Under the pieces are notes generated by a model. That model was not told the DNA's origin. It did not search any database and was given only the letters and a program-made list of their open reading frames with translations. From Mucilaginibacter dorajii (GTDB lineage Bacteria; Bacteroidota; Bacteroidia; Sphingobacteriales; Sphingobacteriaceae), in assembly GCF_024808255.1 (NCBI RefSeq), contig NZ_JANTYS010000025.1:25235-89234 (forward strand): DNA of 64,000 nt. Direction: 5' to 3'. The number at the start of each line of letters is the position of its first letter. Position 1 is the stretch's first letter. The position numbers and the translations under genes were made by a program. Below are positions 43,201 through 52,224 of the stretch, piece by piece.

Positions 43201-44739
43201 GTGTTGGTTAAAACTTTTGGCAGTGCGGTTTATGGGATCCAGGCGATCACGATTACAGTTGAGGTGAATATAGCGCCGGGAACTAAATATTTTATTGTGG
43301 GCCTGCCAGATGTAGCCATCAAAGAAAGCTATTTCAGGATCGATTCGGCACTTAAAAATTGCAATTTCAGGATGCCGCGCCAGCAGGTTGTGGTAAACAT
43401 GGCCCCAGCCGATATCAAAAAAGAAGGATCATCCTATGACCTTACCATCGCCACCGCTGTTTTAGCGGCCTCTGGCCAGTTAGAAACCGCCGACCTGGAT
43501 AAGTACATCATCATGGGCGAGCTTTCCCTTGACGGCAGCCTACAGCCTATTAAAGGTGCCTTGCCCATTGCCGTACAAGCGCGTAAAGATGGCTTTAAAG
43601 GTTTTATCCTCCCTAAACAGAACGCCCGGGAAGCCGCCATTGTAAACGACATTGAAGTTTATGGTGTGGAAAATATCACCGAAGTTGTTGGCTTTTTCAA
43701 TGGCACTATTAAGCTTGAACCCGTAATAGTAAATACCCGCGAAGAGTTTTACGACAGCCTTTGCAATTACGATAGCGATTTTAGTGATGTGCGAGGACAG
43801 GAAAATATTAAACGTGCATTGGAAATTGCAGCGGCCGGTGGTCACAACGTGATATTGATTGGTCCGCCGGGAGCAGGTAAAACTATGCTGGCCCGCAGGC
43901 TGCCCTCTATTTTACCGCCGCTGAGTTTACACGAATCATTAGAGACCACCAAAATCCATTCTGTAGCGGGCAAGCTTGCCGCGGCGGATGCTTTGGTTAC
44001 TATCCGGCCGTTCAGAAGCCCCCACCATACCATTTCAGATGTTGCCCTGGTAGGCGGAGGAAGCAACCCGGCACCGGGCGAAATTTCGCTGGCCCATAAC
44101 GGCGTATTATTTTTGGATGAATTGCCCGAATTTAAACGCAGTGCATTGGAGGTAATGCGCCAGCCGTTAGAGGAACGCCGGGTTACTATATCAAGGGCCA
44201 AGTTTTCGGTCGATTACCCATCAAGCTTTATGTTGGTGGCCAGCATGAACCCCTGCCCCTGCGGTTATTATAACCACCCCGAAAAAGACTGTATCTGCCC
44301 GCCGGGCATGGTGCAAAAATACCTGAGCAAGATCTCGGGACCATTATTGGATAGGATTGACCTGCATGTGGAAGTTACCCCGGTTAACTTCAGCGAACTA
44401 TCTTCAGACAGGCTGGCCGAAAAAAGCGAAAACATCCGCGAACGGGTGATCAAAGCCCGGGAGGTACAGATAGAACGCTTTGGCAACCGGCCCGATCTGC
44501 ATGCCAATGCCCAGATGAGTCCGCAAATGGTGCGCGAGTTATGTAAAATTGACTCGGCCGGTCAAATCCTGCTCAAAAAAGCCATGGAAAAACTTGGCCT
44601 CAGCGCCCGCGCCTATGACCGCATCCTGAAAGTAGCCCGAACCATTGCCGATCTGGCCGGAAGTGAGGATATCAAGTTAGAACACCTTGCCGAAGCGATA
44701 CATTTCAGGAGCTTGGATAGAGAAGGCTGGGCTGGATAG
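43201..44739 (+). CDS. comM: ComM/YifB-family magnesium chelatase-like AAA+ protein
   Basis: The 512-residue protein starts at GTG. It has an N-terminal Lon-like ChlI domain (about 1-165), an AAA+ core with Walker A GPPGAGKTMLARRL near 220 and Walker B GVLFLDELPEF near 302. A cysteine cluster, NPCPCGYYNHPEKDCICPPG, near 345 and a C-terminal Mg-chelatase domain complete it. In competent bacteria ComM is a hexameric helicase that extends branch migration during natural transformation; in others the role is unclear. Length and motifs match the family. Confidence 0.95.
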   Translation: MLVKTFGSAVYGIQAITITVEVNIAPGTKYFIVGLPDVAIKESYFRIDSALKNCNFRMPRQQVVVNMAPADIKKEGSSYDLTIATAVLAASGQLETADLDKYIIMGELSLDGSLQPIKGALPIAVQARKDGFKGFILPKQNAREAAIVNDIEVYGVENITEVVGFFNGTIKLEPVIVNTREEFYDSLCNYDSDFSDVRGQENIKRALEIAAAGGHNVILIGPPGAGKTMLARRLPSILPPLSLHESLETTKIHSVAGKLAAADALVTIRPFRSPHHTISDVALVGGGSNPAPGEISLAHNGVLFLDELPEFKRSALEVMRQPLEERRVTISRAKFSVDYPSSFMLVASMNPCPCGYYNHPEKDCICPPGMVQKYLSKISGPLLDRIDLHVEVTPVNFSELSSDRLAEKSENIRERVIKAREVQIERFGNRPDLHANAQMSPQMVRELCKIDSAGQILLKKAMEKLGLSARAYDRILKVARTIADLAGSEDIKLEHLAEAIHFRSLDREGWAG

Positions 44740-44837
44740 TTGAGACAGAATCTCAAAACATAGTTGTTCGAGGTCATGGCTCTCGAACAGCCGTTGAACT
44801 TCGAACTGTAGGAGAATTTTAGAAACTAGAATAAACT

Positions 44838-45422
44838 ATGAAAATCGATAATAAAACTGCATCCAATACATTTCAAGTCTCCTACTATTTTTCATACAAA
44901 GAGTTTTCCAATCAAATCGGACTTCAATGCTGGCCTGGTTATCCGATTTTTATTATCGCGATTTTGCTGGGTTTATTTACCCGATATCAGGATCTTGCTC
45001 TTTATTTGGGCATACTGGCTGTTTTTGTAATTGTTTTTTGCGTTGCGGTAACCCGGTTTTATGCCAATGCTATTTTGGAAATTCCCGAAAGGGCATTAAT
45101 CATCACAAAAAAAGGACAGATCAGATATTTTAATTGGTCTGATATTTCAAATATTGTTTTTATTACTCCCTCACACGGGGCTTCGTACAGAGAGACAGTA
45201 ATGGCTATTTACAATAAGTATAATGAAATAGACTATATCGTTATAGAAAGCTTGTATTTTAAAATGGCAAATGCCAAAGAAAAAGAAATTGGACATTTAG
45301 TAGAAAAATATCTTAAGGGCTATGCGTTTAAAATATACCGGAGCGATTTTTATCGCCCGATTTCACTTAAGAGAAAAGATATTTTTCCAACTATTTACCA
45401 GGGTAAAACGATTGAATTTTGA
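44838..45422 (+). CDS. Hypothetical two-pass membrane protein
   Basis: The 194-residue protein has two adjacent hydrophobic segments at about 35-75 (YPIFIIAILLGLFTRY and LYLGILAVFVIVFCVAVTRF) and then a cytoplasmic domain of about 115 residues with a PH-like pattern (ERALIITKKGQIRYFNWSDI). That layout recalls YcxB-like proteins, which pair two membrane helices with a bPH-like domain, but the match is by eye. The gene and the next one look more AT-rich than most of the window, hinting at recent acquisition. The function is unknown. Confidence 0.7.
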   Translation: MKIDNKTASNTFQVSYYFSYKEFSNQIGLQCWPGYPIFIIAILLGLFTRYQDLALYLGILAVFVIVFCVAVTRFYANAILEIPERALIITKKGQIRYFNWSDISNIVFITPSHGASYRETVMAIYNKYNEIDYIVIESLYFKMANAKEKEIGHLVEKYLKGYAFKIYRSDFYRPISLKRKDIFPTIYQGKTIEF

Positions 45423-45738
45423 GAAATCTCCCGCCCTCTGTAATTTCAACAGTTTAAAATACCTCTCCCTCTTGACTACTTCTCCTTACTTTTAAACCAC
45501 ACTAAACAGTTTTTTGACAGTGACCGGTCTCAAATCATAGTAGTTCGAGTCGAGACAAACAACCAGTAAACTTCGAATAATGTGAGTGCTGTTTCCCAAC
45601 ATCTAAGGCTTCATTCTAAAATTGTGGAGCTCAATTCTATTGAAGATATTTATTATCGGTTAAATTGTATAAATTGATATCCTTTTCTCACGATAGATCA
45701 ATTAGAGATTAGATTAGTATAAATAAAACATTATATCC
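45423..45738. other. AT-rich intergenic stretch with a degenerate repeat
   Basis: The 316 nt hold no gene I can see. The part at 45525-45580 (TCAAATCATAGTAGTTCGAG, later AAACTTCGAA) resembles 44752-44808 downstream of comM (TCAAAACATAGTTGTTCGAG, later GAACTTCGAA). It is therefore a second worn copy of one repeat, and the two copies bracket the gene at 44838-45422. Confidence 0.5.
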
Positions 45739-46266
45739 ATGAAAGGCATACCCAGCCTTATTACAGCATTATTTGTATTTACAGTCAGCCAAGCCCATGC
45801 TCAAATCAGTAGCGATATGCAAGCAATGCATATGATAAAAGATTTTTATACAGCTTATAATTCATTGAATTTAAAATTGGCGGATAAAAGTAAATTGGAC
45901 GCATTGATAGATAAATATTTTACAATACAGGAAAGTGAAACATTAAAAAGAGGGTATAAAACGGGCCATGATATAATGACAAACGATAGTGGAATTACTA
46001 ATAGGTCTTTGGAAACTATGGTTATTAATCAGATGGGCGACGAAAAGGCACTTAATATCGAAACAGGAAAATATGAAATAAACAAGGGGCTGAAAGGTGC
46101 ATACGAAGTCAGTTATGTTCTTAACCCTGTTACACCAAAACTTAATGAAGTTACAACAGAAGCCAATATTTTAATTGACATTCTCGTTGTAAAATATAAT
46201 GGTGTTATAAAAATTTCACGCGTAACTAATGGACTAACTAATAGCCTACGATACCATAAAAATTAA
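45739..46266 (+). CDS. Hypothetical exported DUF3828-like protein
   Basis: The 175-residue protein has a signal peptide (MKGIPSLITALFVFTVSQAHAQ). A helical start follows (MIKDFYTAYNSLN, then LIDKYFTIQESETLK) with a strand-rich rest ending LRYHKN. The 'FY.AYN......D.L...Y.T' layout resembles DUF3828 proteins, a small cystatin/NTF2-like group seen in Bacteroidota; the match is tentative. AT-rich composition and surrounding repeats suggest it is an accessory gene. The partner and role are unknown. Confidence 0.68.
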   Translation: MKGIPSLITALFVFTVSQAHAQISSDMQAMHMIKDFYTAYNSLNLKLADKSKLDALIDKYFTIQESETLKRGYKTGHDIMTNDSGITNRSLETMVINQMGDEKALNIETGKYEINKGLKGAYEVSYVLNPVTPKLNEVTTEANILIDILVVKYNGVIKISRVTNGLTNSLRYHKN

Positions 46267-46375
46267 GAAAATAATTAGCGGTCTCCGAACGCCATGCCAT
46301 AGCTTCCAAATTACGCGAAACAGTTTTTTCACCGCCAACCATTTTTATATGGTTACATTGTTTTAAATTAGATAC

Positions 46376-46753
46376 ATGAAAAAAGTAACCGGAATAGGCG
46401 GCATCTTCTTTAAATGTGATGACCCTAAAAAAATGAAAGATTGGTATTCTCAAAATCTGGGGTTACCTGTAAGTGAGTATGGTATCATGTTCAAATGGCG
46501 CGACGCCGATGATCCAAGCAAAGAAGGGACAACTGTTTGGAGCCCTTTTAAAAATGATACCAAATATTTTGAGCCATCAAAGAAAGACTTCATGATCAAT
46601 TACCGTGTTGAAAATATTGAAGCATTGGTGGAGCAGCTAAAAAGCGATGGTGTAACCATACTTGATGAAATAGCCGTTTATGATTATGGCAAGTTTGTTC
46701 ATATCCTTGACCCCGAAGGTAACAGCATTGAACTTTGGGAGGACGTTGAGTAG
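46376..46753 (+). CDS. VOC-superfamily (glyoxalase-like) protein
   Basis: The 125-residue protein has the paired beta-alpha-beta-beta-beta halves of the vicinal oxygen chelate fold: GIGGIFFKCDDPKKMKDWYS at the start, VENIEALVEQLKSDGVTILD in the middle and FVHILDPEGNSIELWE at the end. The Glu of IELWE is a typical metal ligand; the N-terminal ligand position is less clear. VOC proteins include lyases, dioxygenases and resistance proteins, so no reaction can be assigned. It is a single gene. Confidence 0.88.
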   Translation: MKKVTGIGGIFFKCDDPKKMKDWYSQNLGLPVSEYGIMFKWRDADDPSKEGTTVWSPFKNDTKYFEPSKKDFMINYRVENIEALVEQLKSDGVTILDEIAVYDYGKFVHILDPEGNSIELWEDVE

Positions 46754-46895
46754 TTTAGGTTTTCCTTTGCTACCCGGTTGTAAAATTAAATTTTTGGCAC
46801 AATCGCCCCCTCAAACTGTCGTTCTTATCCCTACAAAAACACCTGTTTCTGCTTAATTTCATGTAACAATACACTTACCCGAAAATACTCAGCAA

Positions 46896-47189
46896 ATGGA
46901 AGCAAAAAGTAATTTAAGAACCTGCCCTAAAGGGCACCAATACTACAAAAGCAGCGACTGCCCAACCTGCCTCATATGTGAAAAAGAAAGAAAGCCCTCT
47001 TTCGGCTTTCTTTCTTTGCTTGGTGCGCCAGCCAGGCGGGCATTAGAGAACCATCATATTTTAACCCTTGAGCAGCTGGCCGAACATTCAGAAAAGGAAA
47101 TTTTAGCCTTTCATGGATTGGGGAAAAGTACCATTCCCATACTAAAAACGGCATTAAAAGAAAAGGGGCTTTCTTTTACAGATTTATAA
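46896..47189 (+). CDS. Zinc ribbon joined to an RNA polymerase alpha-CTD-like helical domain
   Basis: The 97-residue protein begins with a compact zinc-ribbon-like CPKGHQYYKSSDCPTCLICE (about 10-29, five Cys/His). After a short linker it continues with a helix-hairpin-helix domain of the alpha-CTD type (about 50-97, RRALENHHILTLEQLAEHSE and LAFHGLGKSTIPILKTALKE). Proteins annotated as 'RNA polymerase alpha subunit C-terminal domain-containing' have this form. It may bind DNA or RNA polymerase. The linker codons contain a perfect 14-bp inverted repeat (46983-46996/47004-47017). Confidence 0.82.
   Translation: MEAKSNLRTCPKGHQYYKSSDCPTCLICEKERKPSFGFLSLLGAPARRALENHHILTLEQLAEHSEKEILAFHGLGKSTIPILKTALKEKGLSFTDL
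46983..47017. repeat. 14-bp perfect inverted repeat inside a coding region
   Basis: AAAGAAAGAAAGCC and GGCTTTCTTTCTTT pair exactly around a 7-nt loop, in the codons linking the zinc ribbon to the helical domain. The hairpin with its pyrimidine-rich arm could cause pausing or attenuation within the mRNA. Confidence 0.7.
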
Positions 47190-47272
47190 CCGCATCTTCA
47201 AATCGCCCTTAACCATGGCCGACGTTACCGGTTGCTCAGAGACAATATGAAACTACCCTAAAAGAACCCTGA

Positions 47273-48193
47273 TTAATTAAACGATTGCCTGAATTCCAAA
47301 GGCGATAGCTTGGTTTTAGTTTTGAATAATTTGCTGAACGATTGTGAATGTTCAAAGCCCAGTTCATAGGCAATTTCACTTACCGATAAATTGCCGGTAG
47401 ATAGTTTTTCCTTTGCTTTTTCTATCAGTTTATCATGAATATGTTGCTGGGTACTTTGCCCGGTTAACGTTTTAAGCAGCTCGCTCAAATAACCGGGCGA
47501 TAGGTTTAACGCGTCGGCAAGGTGGGCTACCGTAGGCAACCCATGTTTCGCCAGGGCATCGCTGTTAAAATATTCCTCCAGTATTTCTTCTACACGGGCG
47601 ATGATCTGGTGACTTGAGATTTTACGTGTAATGAACTGGCGCTGATAAAACCTATCGGCATATGCCAGTAATAACTCCAGCTGCGCAATCATAACGGTTT
47701 GGCTGAACTTATCAATGTTGGTGTGGTACTCCTGCTCCATATAACGTACAATACCGGTGATAATGGTTTCTTCTTTATCGGATACGTACAGGGCTTCGTT
47801 AACAGCGTAGCTAAAGTATTCATACTGTTTGATGGTTTTAGCCAGGGAGGTATTCCACAAAAAATCCGGGTGCACCAGTATCATCCACCCAGAAGCACGA
47901 TGTGTTGGCTCTTTTTCAAACTCCACACCAAAAACCTGGCCTGGTGCCATAAAAAACATCACCCCCTCGTCAAAATCATAAGACTGCTGCCCATACTTAT
48001 ACCGCACATCAAATCCTCTTTTTAAGGAGATGGAATAAAAATCAAACACCAGGCTAATGGACCCCGTGGTAACCGGCGGCGTTAGCGTTGCCATGTCAAT
48101 TACGCTGATCAGCGGGTGCTCTGGTTTGGGAAGCCCTGCCACCCGGTGATATTCGGTAATGGTTTTAATCCGATGGGGTTGAACGCTTGTCAT
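47273..48193 (-). CDS. AraC-family transcriptional regulator
   Basis: The 306-residue protein has a cupin-like N-terminal sensor part (about 30-165) and a C-terminal double helix-turn-helix (about 200-305). The latter includes GLPTVAHLADALNLSPGYLSELL and ISEIAYELGFEHSQSFSKLF, followed by the family hallmark KTKLSPLEFR. It lies 42 nt after the two oxidoreductase genes on the same strand, which are its likely targets. The effector is unknown. Confidence 0.93.
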   Translation of the reverse strand: MTSVQPHRIKTITEYHRVAGLPKPEHPLISVIDMATLTPPVTTGSISLVFDFYSISLKRGFDVRYKYGQQSYDFDEGVMFFMAPGQVFGVEFEKEPTHRASGWMILVHPDFLWNTSLAKTIKQYEYFSYAVNEALYVSDKEETIITGIVRYMEQEYHTNIDKFSQTVMIAQLELLLAYADRFYQRQFITRKISSHQIIARVEEILEEYFNSDALAKHGLPTVAHLADALNLSPGYLSELLKTLTGQSTQQHIHDKLIEKAKEKLSTGNLSVSEIAYELGFEHSQSFSKLFKTKTKLSPLEFRQSFN

Positions 48194-48235
48194 ATCAATA
48201 CAAGATAGTAATTACTGTTGATAAACGGCTGTTAA

Positions 48236-49150
48236 TCATTTTGATTGTGCCAGGGCCAGTTCTATAGCCTGCCGGGCTGTCATTAGTGGTCGTGATAAAA
48301 CAGACCGGATGGGCATCGGGTCGCCAACCGAATCTATGGGAATACAATCAAGGATACCTTTCATTGCTCCCTTAGGCATTTTAATCACACGCTCAATAAG
48401 CGGCGCTATTACTTTTAAGGGAGATAGCGGGATATGAAGTTTTGCCGGATGTTTACGCCCGATGACCCCGGCAATAACATCAATCAGTTGGTTATTACTT
48501 AGCACATCATCGCTCCCTACATCATAACACCGACCGTACGTTTGCTTATGATCAAGTACCCCAGCCAGGTAATAAGTCAAATCATCAATGGCAATACAGC
48601 GATACTTTTGCCGACCGTTCCCCATCAAAATAGCCAGGCGTTTTTTAGCGTTGCTCAGGGCCATATTAAAACCCTGTCCACCTATTCCTATAATCATTCC
48701 GGGGCGAATTACGGTTACATCAAGTCCGCTATTCAGCAAAAGTTGTTCAGCCCGCCAACGGCCGCGTACCCATGCGCTTGGCGCATCGGGCGCGGCACCT
48801 AAAAAGGTAACATAAACTATCCGGCGTACGCCCTGGCTATGGCAAGCCGTTATAATGTTTTGCAGTCCATTCATCTCCACGTCCATAAAGTTTTGCCCCG
48901 CGGTATTGCTGTGTTGAGGGGCAAGGGTGTGGATAGAGATATAAACAGCATCTACCGATTGGAGCGCTTGCTGTATGGACTCCGGGGCCGAAATATCGCC
49001 CTGGACCACCTCACAACCGGTTGTTACCAGGTCCTCAACTTTAGCCGGCTTACGGGCAAGGCAACGCACGCCGTAGCCATCGGCCAGTAATTGCCAGGCA
49101 AGGGCTTTGCCTACAAAGCCCGACGCCCCTATCACAAGTATTTTTTTCAT
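48236..49150 (-). CDS. NAD(P)-dependent epimerase/dehydratase-like protein
   Basis: The 304-residue protein has a Rossmann fold with the nucleotide-binding GASGFVGKAL near residue 7. QGDISAPESIQQALQSVDAV (about 60) and YVTFLGAAP (near 115) follow in place of a classical YxxxK. That loss is typical of NmrA-like or atypical SDR proteins that sense or bind NAD(P) rather than act as strong dehydrogenases. I start at ATG 49150 (MKKILVIGASG). It follows the related gene at 49170-50063 by 19 nt, so the two are probably co-transcribed. Confidence 0.88.
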   Translation of the reverse strand: MKKILVIGASGFVGKALAWQLLADGYGVRCLARKPAKVEDLVTTGCEVVQGDISAPESIQQALQSVDAVYISIHTLAPQHSNTAGQNFMDVEMNGLQNIITACHSQGVRRIVYVTFLGAAPDAPSAWVRGRWRAEQLLLNSGLDVTVIRPGMIIGIGGQGFNMALSNAKKRLAILMGNGRQKYRCIAIDDLTYYLAGVLDHKQTYGRCYDVGSDDVLSNNQLIDVIAGVIGRKHPAKLHIPLSPLKVIAPLIERVIKMPKGAMKGILDCIPIDSVGDPMPIRSVLSRPLMTARQAIELALAQSK

Positions 49151-49169
49151 TGGTGTTTGTTTAAAAATC

Positions 49170-50063
49170 TTAACCCTTAAAAACCGCCGCAAACTCTTCG
49201 GCAAAATCAGCCATTTTTACTTTGCCCATTACTACTGGCTTGTTAAGGTAGTAGTCGGCTTCCAGTTCGCCAGTGTGCACGGCCGCGTACATTTCAACCA
49301 AACCGGCTGCAATTTTTGGGGGCATACCCGCGGCTTCCAGGCCCGCCTGCATTTGCTGACTGGGGATAAGGATCCATTTTAAATCGGGCAGGCCTATGGC
49401 TTCGCCTAAAATGCGGGCAGTATCGGTGCCTGTAAGTTCGTCACTTGCCACATACCGTGTGTTGTTACCAGTTGGCCGGGCTTCCAGTTCTTCGGCAATG
49501 GCGGCAGCAATATCTGAGGGGGCCACCCATATCAATTTATCATCGCCGCCATAGTTTGCGGCAATAAAACCCTGGCTTTTAATCATGGGTATAAAACCAA
49601 ACAGGTTGTAATAAAAGCCGGCGGGCCGCATAAAGGTAACAGCCACATCGGTAAGCTTATTAAGCGCTAACTCAACCCCGCGGTGTAGCAGGATGAGGCC
49701 CGAGTCTTTTTCCATATGCGCGCCAATGCTGCTCAGGTGCACCAACCGCTTTACGCCCGATTGTTTGATAGCCGTGGCAAAATTACCGGCGAGCGAAGCA
49801 CAGAGGGTAACCAGGTCGAGATCAGAATTAAGGTAATCGGCCGGGGGCAGCATGGTGTATACTGCATCGGCACCGGTAAAAGTACGGGTCAAAAAGTCCG
49901 GGTCTTCAATAGTTCCAATGGCGGCGGTAGCGCCTAATGTTTCAATGTCGGTTTGTTTTTCGGGTTTACTGCTAATTACAGTTACATGGTGCCCTTTTTG
50001 CACTAATGTGCCGGCAAGTGGCTTGCCGATATGTCCTAATGAACCTGTTAATACAATTTTCAT
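49170..50063 (-). CDS. NmrA-like NAD(P)-binding protein
   Basis: The 297-residue protein starts with GSLGHIGKPLAG, the dinucleotide-binding loop, and shows the atypical SDR pattern (VISSKPEKQ, DAVYTMLPPADY, RLVHLSSIGAH, VTFMRPAGFYYN). It resembles quinone oxidoreductase 2 (QorB/YtfG) or NmrA-type redox-sensing proteins. It is the first gene of a minus-strand unit with a second NAD(P)-binding protein and an AraC regulator. The reaction is not determinable. Confidence 0.9.
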   Translation of the reverse strand: MKIVLTGSLGHIGKPLAGTLVQKGHHVTVISSKPEKQTDIETLGATAAIGTIEDPDFLTRTFTGADAVYTMLPPADYLNSDLDLVTLCASLAGNFATAIKQSGVKRLVHLSSIGAHMEKDSGLILLHRGVELALNKLTDVAVTFMRPAGFYYNLFGFIPMIKSQGFIAANYGGDDKLIWVAPSDIAAAIAEELEARPTGNNTRYVASDELTGTDTARILGEAIGLPDLKWILIPSQQMQAGLEAAGMPPKIAAGLVEMYAAVHTGELEADYYLNKPVVMGKVKMADFAEEFAAVFKG

Positions 50064-50243
50064 GATGATATTTTTTGTTGGTACAAAGTTGGGCAGAGAT
50101 AAGAGGGCAGATGTAACCGAATCTGTGCTTGTTGTAGCCTAATCAAGGTTTTGAGAGGGCAATATTGAAGTAACGATACTGTTACAGCCCCAACACCAGG
50201 CAATTAACCAAAATGCTTAAATTTGATTATAGCCTTTAACATC

Positions 50244-51131
50244 ATGAGCCAGATCAATAAAGAAGATATCAAACAGGAAGTGTTTGACCTGTATGACGAT
50301 TACGCGCATAACCGCCTTAACAGGCGCTCTTTTGTAGAAAAACTTTCCATATATGCCGTTGGCGGTTTAACCGTGCCGGCGCTAATGAGTTTCCTGATGC
50401 CCGATTATGAAGGCACCCTGCAAACTAAAGCCGATGATCCGCGTTTAAAATCGGGCTATATCACCTACAATTCGCCAAAGGGCGGTGGCAACATTAAGGC
50501 ACTATTATCTGAACCTATCAATGCCAAAAGTAAACTTGGCGGCATTGTGGTAGTTCATGAAAACCGGGGATTAAACCCTTATATTGAAGACGTAGCCCGA
50601 CGTGCTGCACTGGCCGGCTTTATTACCATTGCCCCCGATGCGTTAACCCCGCTGGGCGGCTATCCGGGTAACGACGATGCAGGCCGTACCATGCAGGCCA
50701 AGCTGGATAAAGTTCAGATGGAGCAGGATTTTATCGATGCTTTTGAATACCTTAAAAACCATAAAGATTGTAACGGCAAAGTAGGCGTTGTAGGCTTTTG
50801 CTTTGGCGGCGGTATTGCCAATACCATGGCCGTGCAGGTACCGGATCTGGCGGCAGCCGTACCATTTTATGGTGCCCAGCCCGATGCTGCCGATGTGCCT
50901 AAAATTAAAGCCCCGCTTATGCTGCACTATGCCTCGTTGGATACCCGCATCACCGCAGGCTGGCCGACCTACGAAGCCGCCTTAAAAGAAAACCATAAAC
51001 AATACCAGGCTTTTATTTATGAGGGCGCCAACCATGGTTTCCATAACGACACCACACCCCGTTACGATAAAGCCGCCGCCGAGCTGGCCTGGAAACGTAC
51101 CATTGATTTTTTTAGCGAACATTTGAAATAG
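50244..51131 (+). CDS. Exported dienelactone hydrolase family protein
   Basis: The 295-residue protein contains RRSFVEKLSIYAVGGLTVPAL near residue 25, a twin-Arg-like signal set back from the start. An alpha/beta hydrolase domain follows with the nucleophile Cys in GVVGFCFGGG, a catalytic Asp in ASLDTRITAG and His in GANHGFHND. Dienelactone hydrolases open lactone rings in aromatic degradation, but many bacterial relatives have unknown substrates. I start at ATG 50244 (MSQINKED), 7 codons into the open frame. It is divergent from the NmrA-like gene. Confidence 0.9.
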   Translation: MSQINKEDIKQEVFDLYDDYAHNRLNRRSFVEKLSIYAVGGLTVPALMSFLMPDYEGTLQTKADDPRLKSGYITYNSPKGGGNIKALLSEPINAKSKLGGIVVVHENRGLNPYIEDVARRAALAGFITIAPDALTPLGGYPGNDDAGRTMQAKLDKVQMEQDFIDAFEYLKNHKDCNGKVGVVGFCFGGGIANTMAVQVPDLAAAVPFYGAQPDAADVPKIKAPLMLHYASLDTRITAGWPTYEAALKENHKQYQAFIYEGANHGFHNDTTPRYDKAAAELAWKRTIDFFSEHLK

Positions 51132-51198
51132 GAAATCATTCGCTGGCTAAAATTTCTTGTGTATAAGATTTACATTAGTGCCTTTATCAACGGCACTA

Positions 51199-51726
51199 AT
51201 GATCTCATCAATTAACCCTACTCTGCTAACCACCAAAACCCTCCAGCCCAAAACCATTTTAGTTGAGGAGGGCGCTATAGCACAGGAGCTATTTTTTATC
51301 CAAAGCGGTTGCATCAGGGCCTGGTACAATGCCGATGGGCAGGAGGTAACCTTGCAATTTTTTTTTGAGGGCGAATCCGTTACCTCGCTCGAAAGTTTCT
51401 TGAATGGCATCCCAGGCACGATCAACATCGAAACTTTAGAAACCTGCACGGTAAGCATTCTTAAAAAAGCCGACTTTTCAAGGCTCATCGAAACAGACCC
51501 GGCCATGAAGGATTGGTTTTATACCACCGCCATCCAAAAACTGTTTACCCATACCAACAGGCTGCTTTCCCTGTTAAAAAATAAACCCTTCGACAGGTAC
51601 AAGCAGCTATTGGCCGAGCAGCCCGACTTGTTTCAGCGTATCCCTCAACATTACATAGCCTCATACCTGGGCATCACATCCGTTTCATTAAGCAGGATCA
51701 GGAATCGAAAGACTTCCTTTTCTTAA
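51199..51726 (+). CDS. Crp/Fnr-family regulator (cyclic-nucleotide-binding type)
   Basis: The 175-residue protein has a cNMP-binding beta-barrel (about 15-115: LVEEGAIAQELFFIQSGCIR, ESVTSLESFL) and a short C-terminal helix-turn-helix (about 150-175: IASYLGITSVSLSRIRNR). The nucleotide-binding GE..R motif is not intact, as usual in Bacteroidota members. I start at the ATG at 51199; an upstream TTG would add 14 residues. It follows the dienelactone hydrolase gene by 67 nt and precedes a membrane gene by 61 nt. Confidence 0.9.
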   Translation: MISSINPTLLTTKTLQPKTILVEEGAIAQELFFIQSGCIRAWYNADGQEVTLQFFFEGESVTSLESFLNGIPGTINIETLETCTVSILKKADFSRLIETDPAMKDWFYTTAIQKLFTHTNRLLSLLKNKPFDRYKQLLAEQPDLFQRIPQHYIASYLGITSVSLSRIRNRKTSFS

Positions 51727-51787
51727 CAATTGTTATCGTTACAAATGCAACCCGTTCCCCAACTTTGTGGCGATAAAAATTTAAACA

Positions 51788-52171
51788 ATGAAAGCACCCA
51801 TATTTTTAAAAATAGTTACAGCTGTAAACGTTATAGTTGCCACAGGTTTTTCGGTAGCAGGGATAATTAACCCAGCCGCTATATTGCCGGCCAATATTGG
51901 TCCCGATAAAGCCATCGCTACTTTTGCTTTATATGCCACTGCACGTACTATTCCATTAGCAGCTATCGCCATTGCTTTAGTGATCGGCAAACGCCGGGAC
52001 GCGCTTTTTACACTTGCTTTGCTGGCTGGTGTAATTCAACTGTTCGATGGTTTTATCGGCATTTACCAGCACGATGCATCCAAAAGCGCGGGGCCATTTT
52101 TGATCGCGGTGGTACAGTTTATCGGGCTTTATTTTGCGATGAAGGGCGGGGAGCAAGTGACAGAAAAATAG
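51788..52171 (+). CDS. Small four-pass membrane protein
   Basis: The 127-residue protein has four predicted membrane segments covering most of its length (FLKIVTAVNVIVATGFSVAG, an Ala/Ile-rich second, ALFTLALLAGVIQLFDGFIG and FLIAVVQFIGLYFAM). Charged loops are short. No known family is evident to me. Its position after the Crp/Fnr regulator gene on the same strand makes co-expression or control by that regulator plausible but unproven. The C-terminus (KGGEQVTEK) is hydrophilic. Confidence 0.72.
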   Translation: MKAPIFLKIVTAVNVIVATGFSVAGIINPAAILPANIGPDKAIATFALYATARTIPLAAIAIALVIGKRRDALFTLALLAGVIQLFDGFIGIYQHDASKSAGPFLIAVVQFIGLYFAMKGGEQVTEK

Positions 52172-52224
52172 CTTGTTTGAATATGCTTCCGGTAGCAGAT
52201 AATACCCGCAGCATGTCGCCTCAC

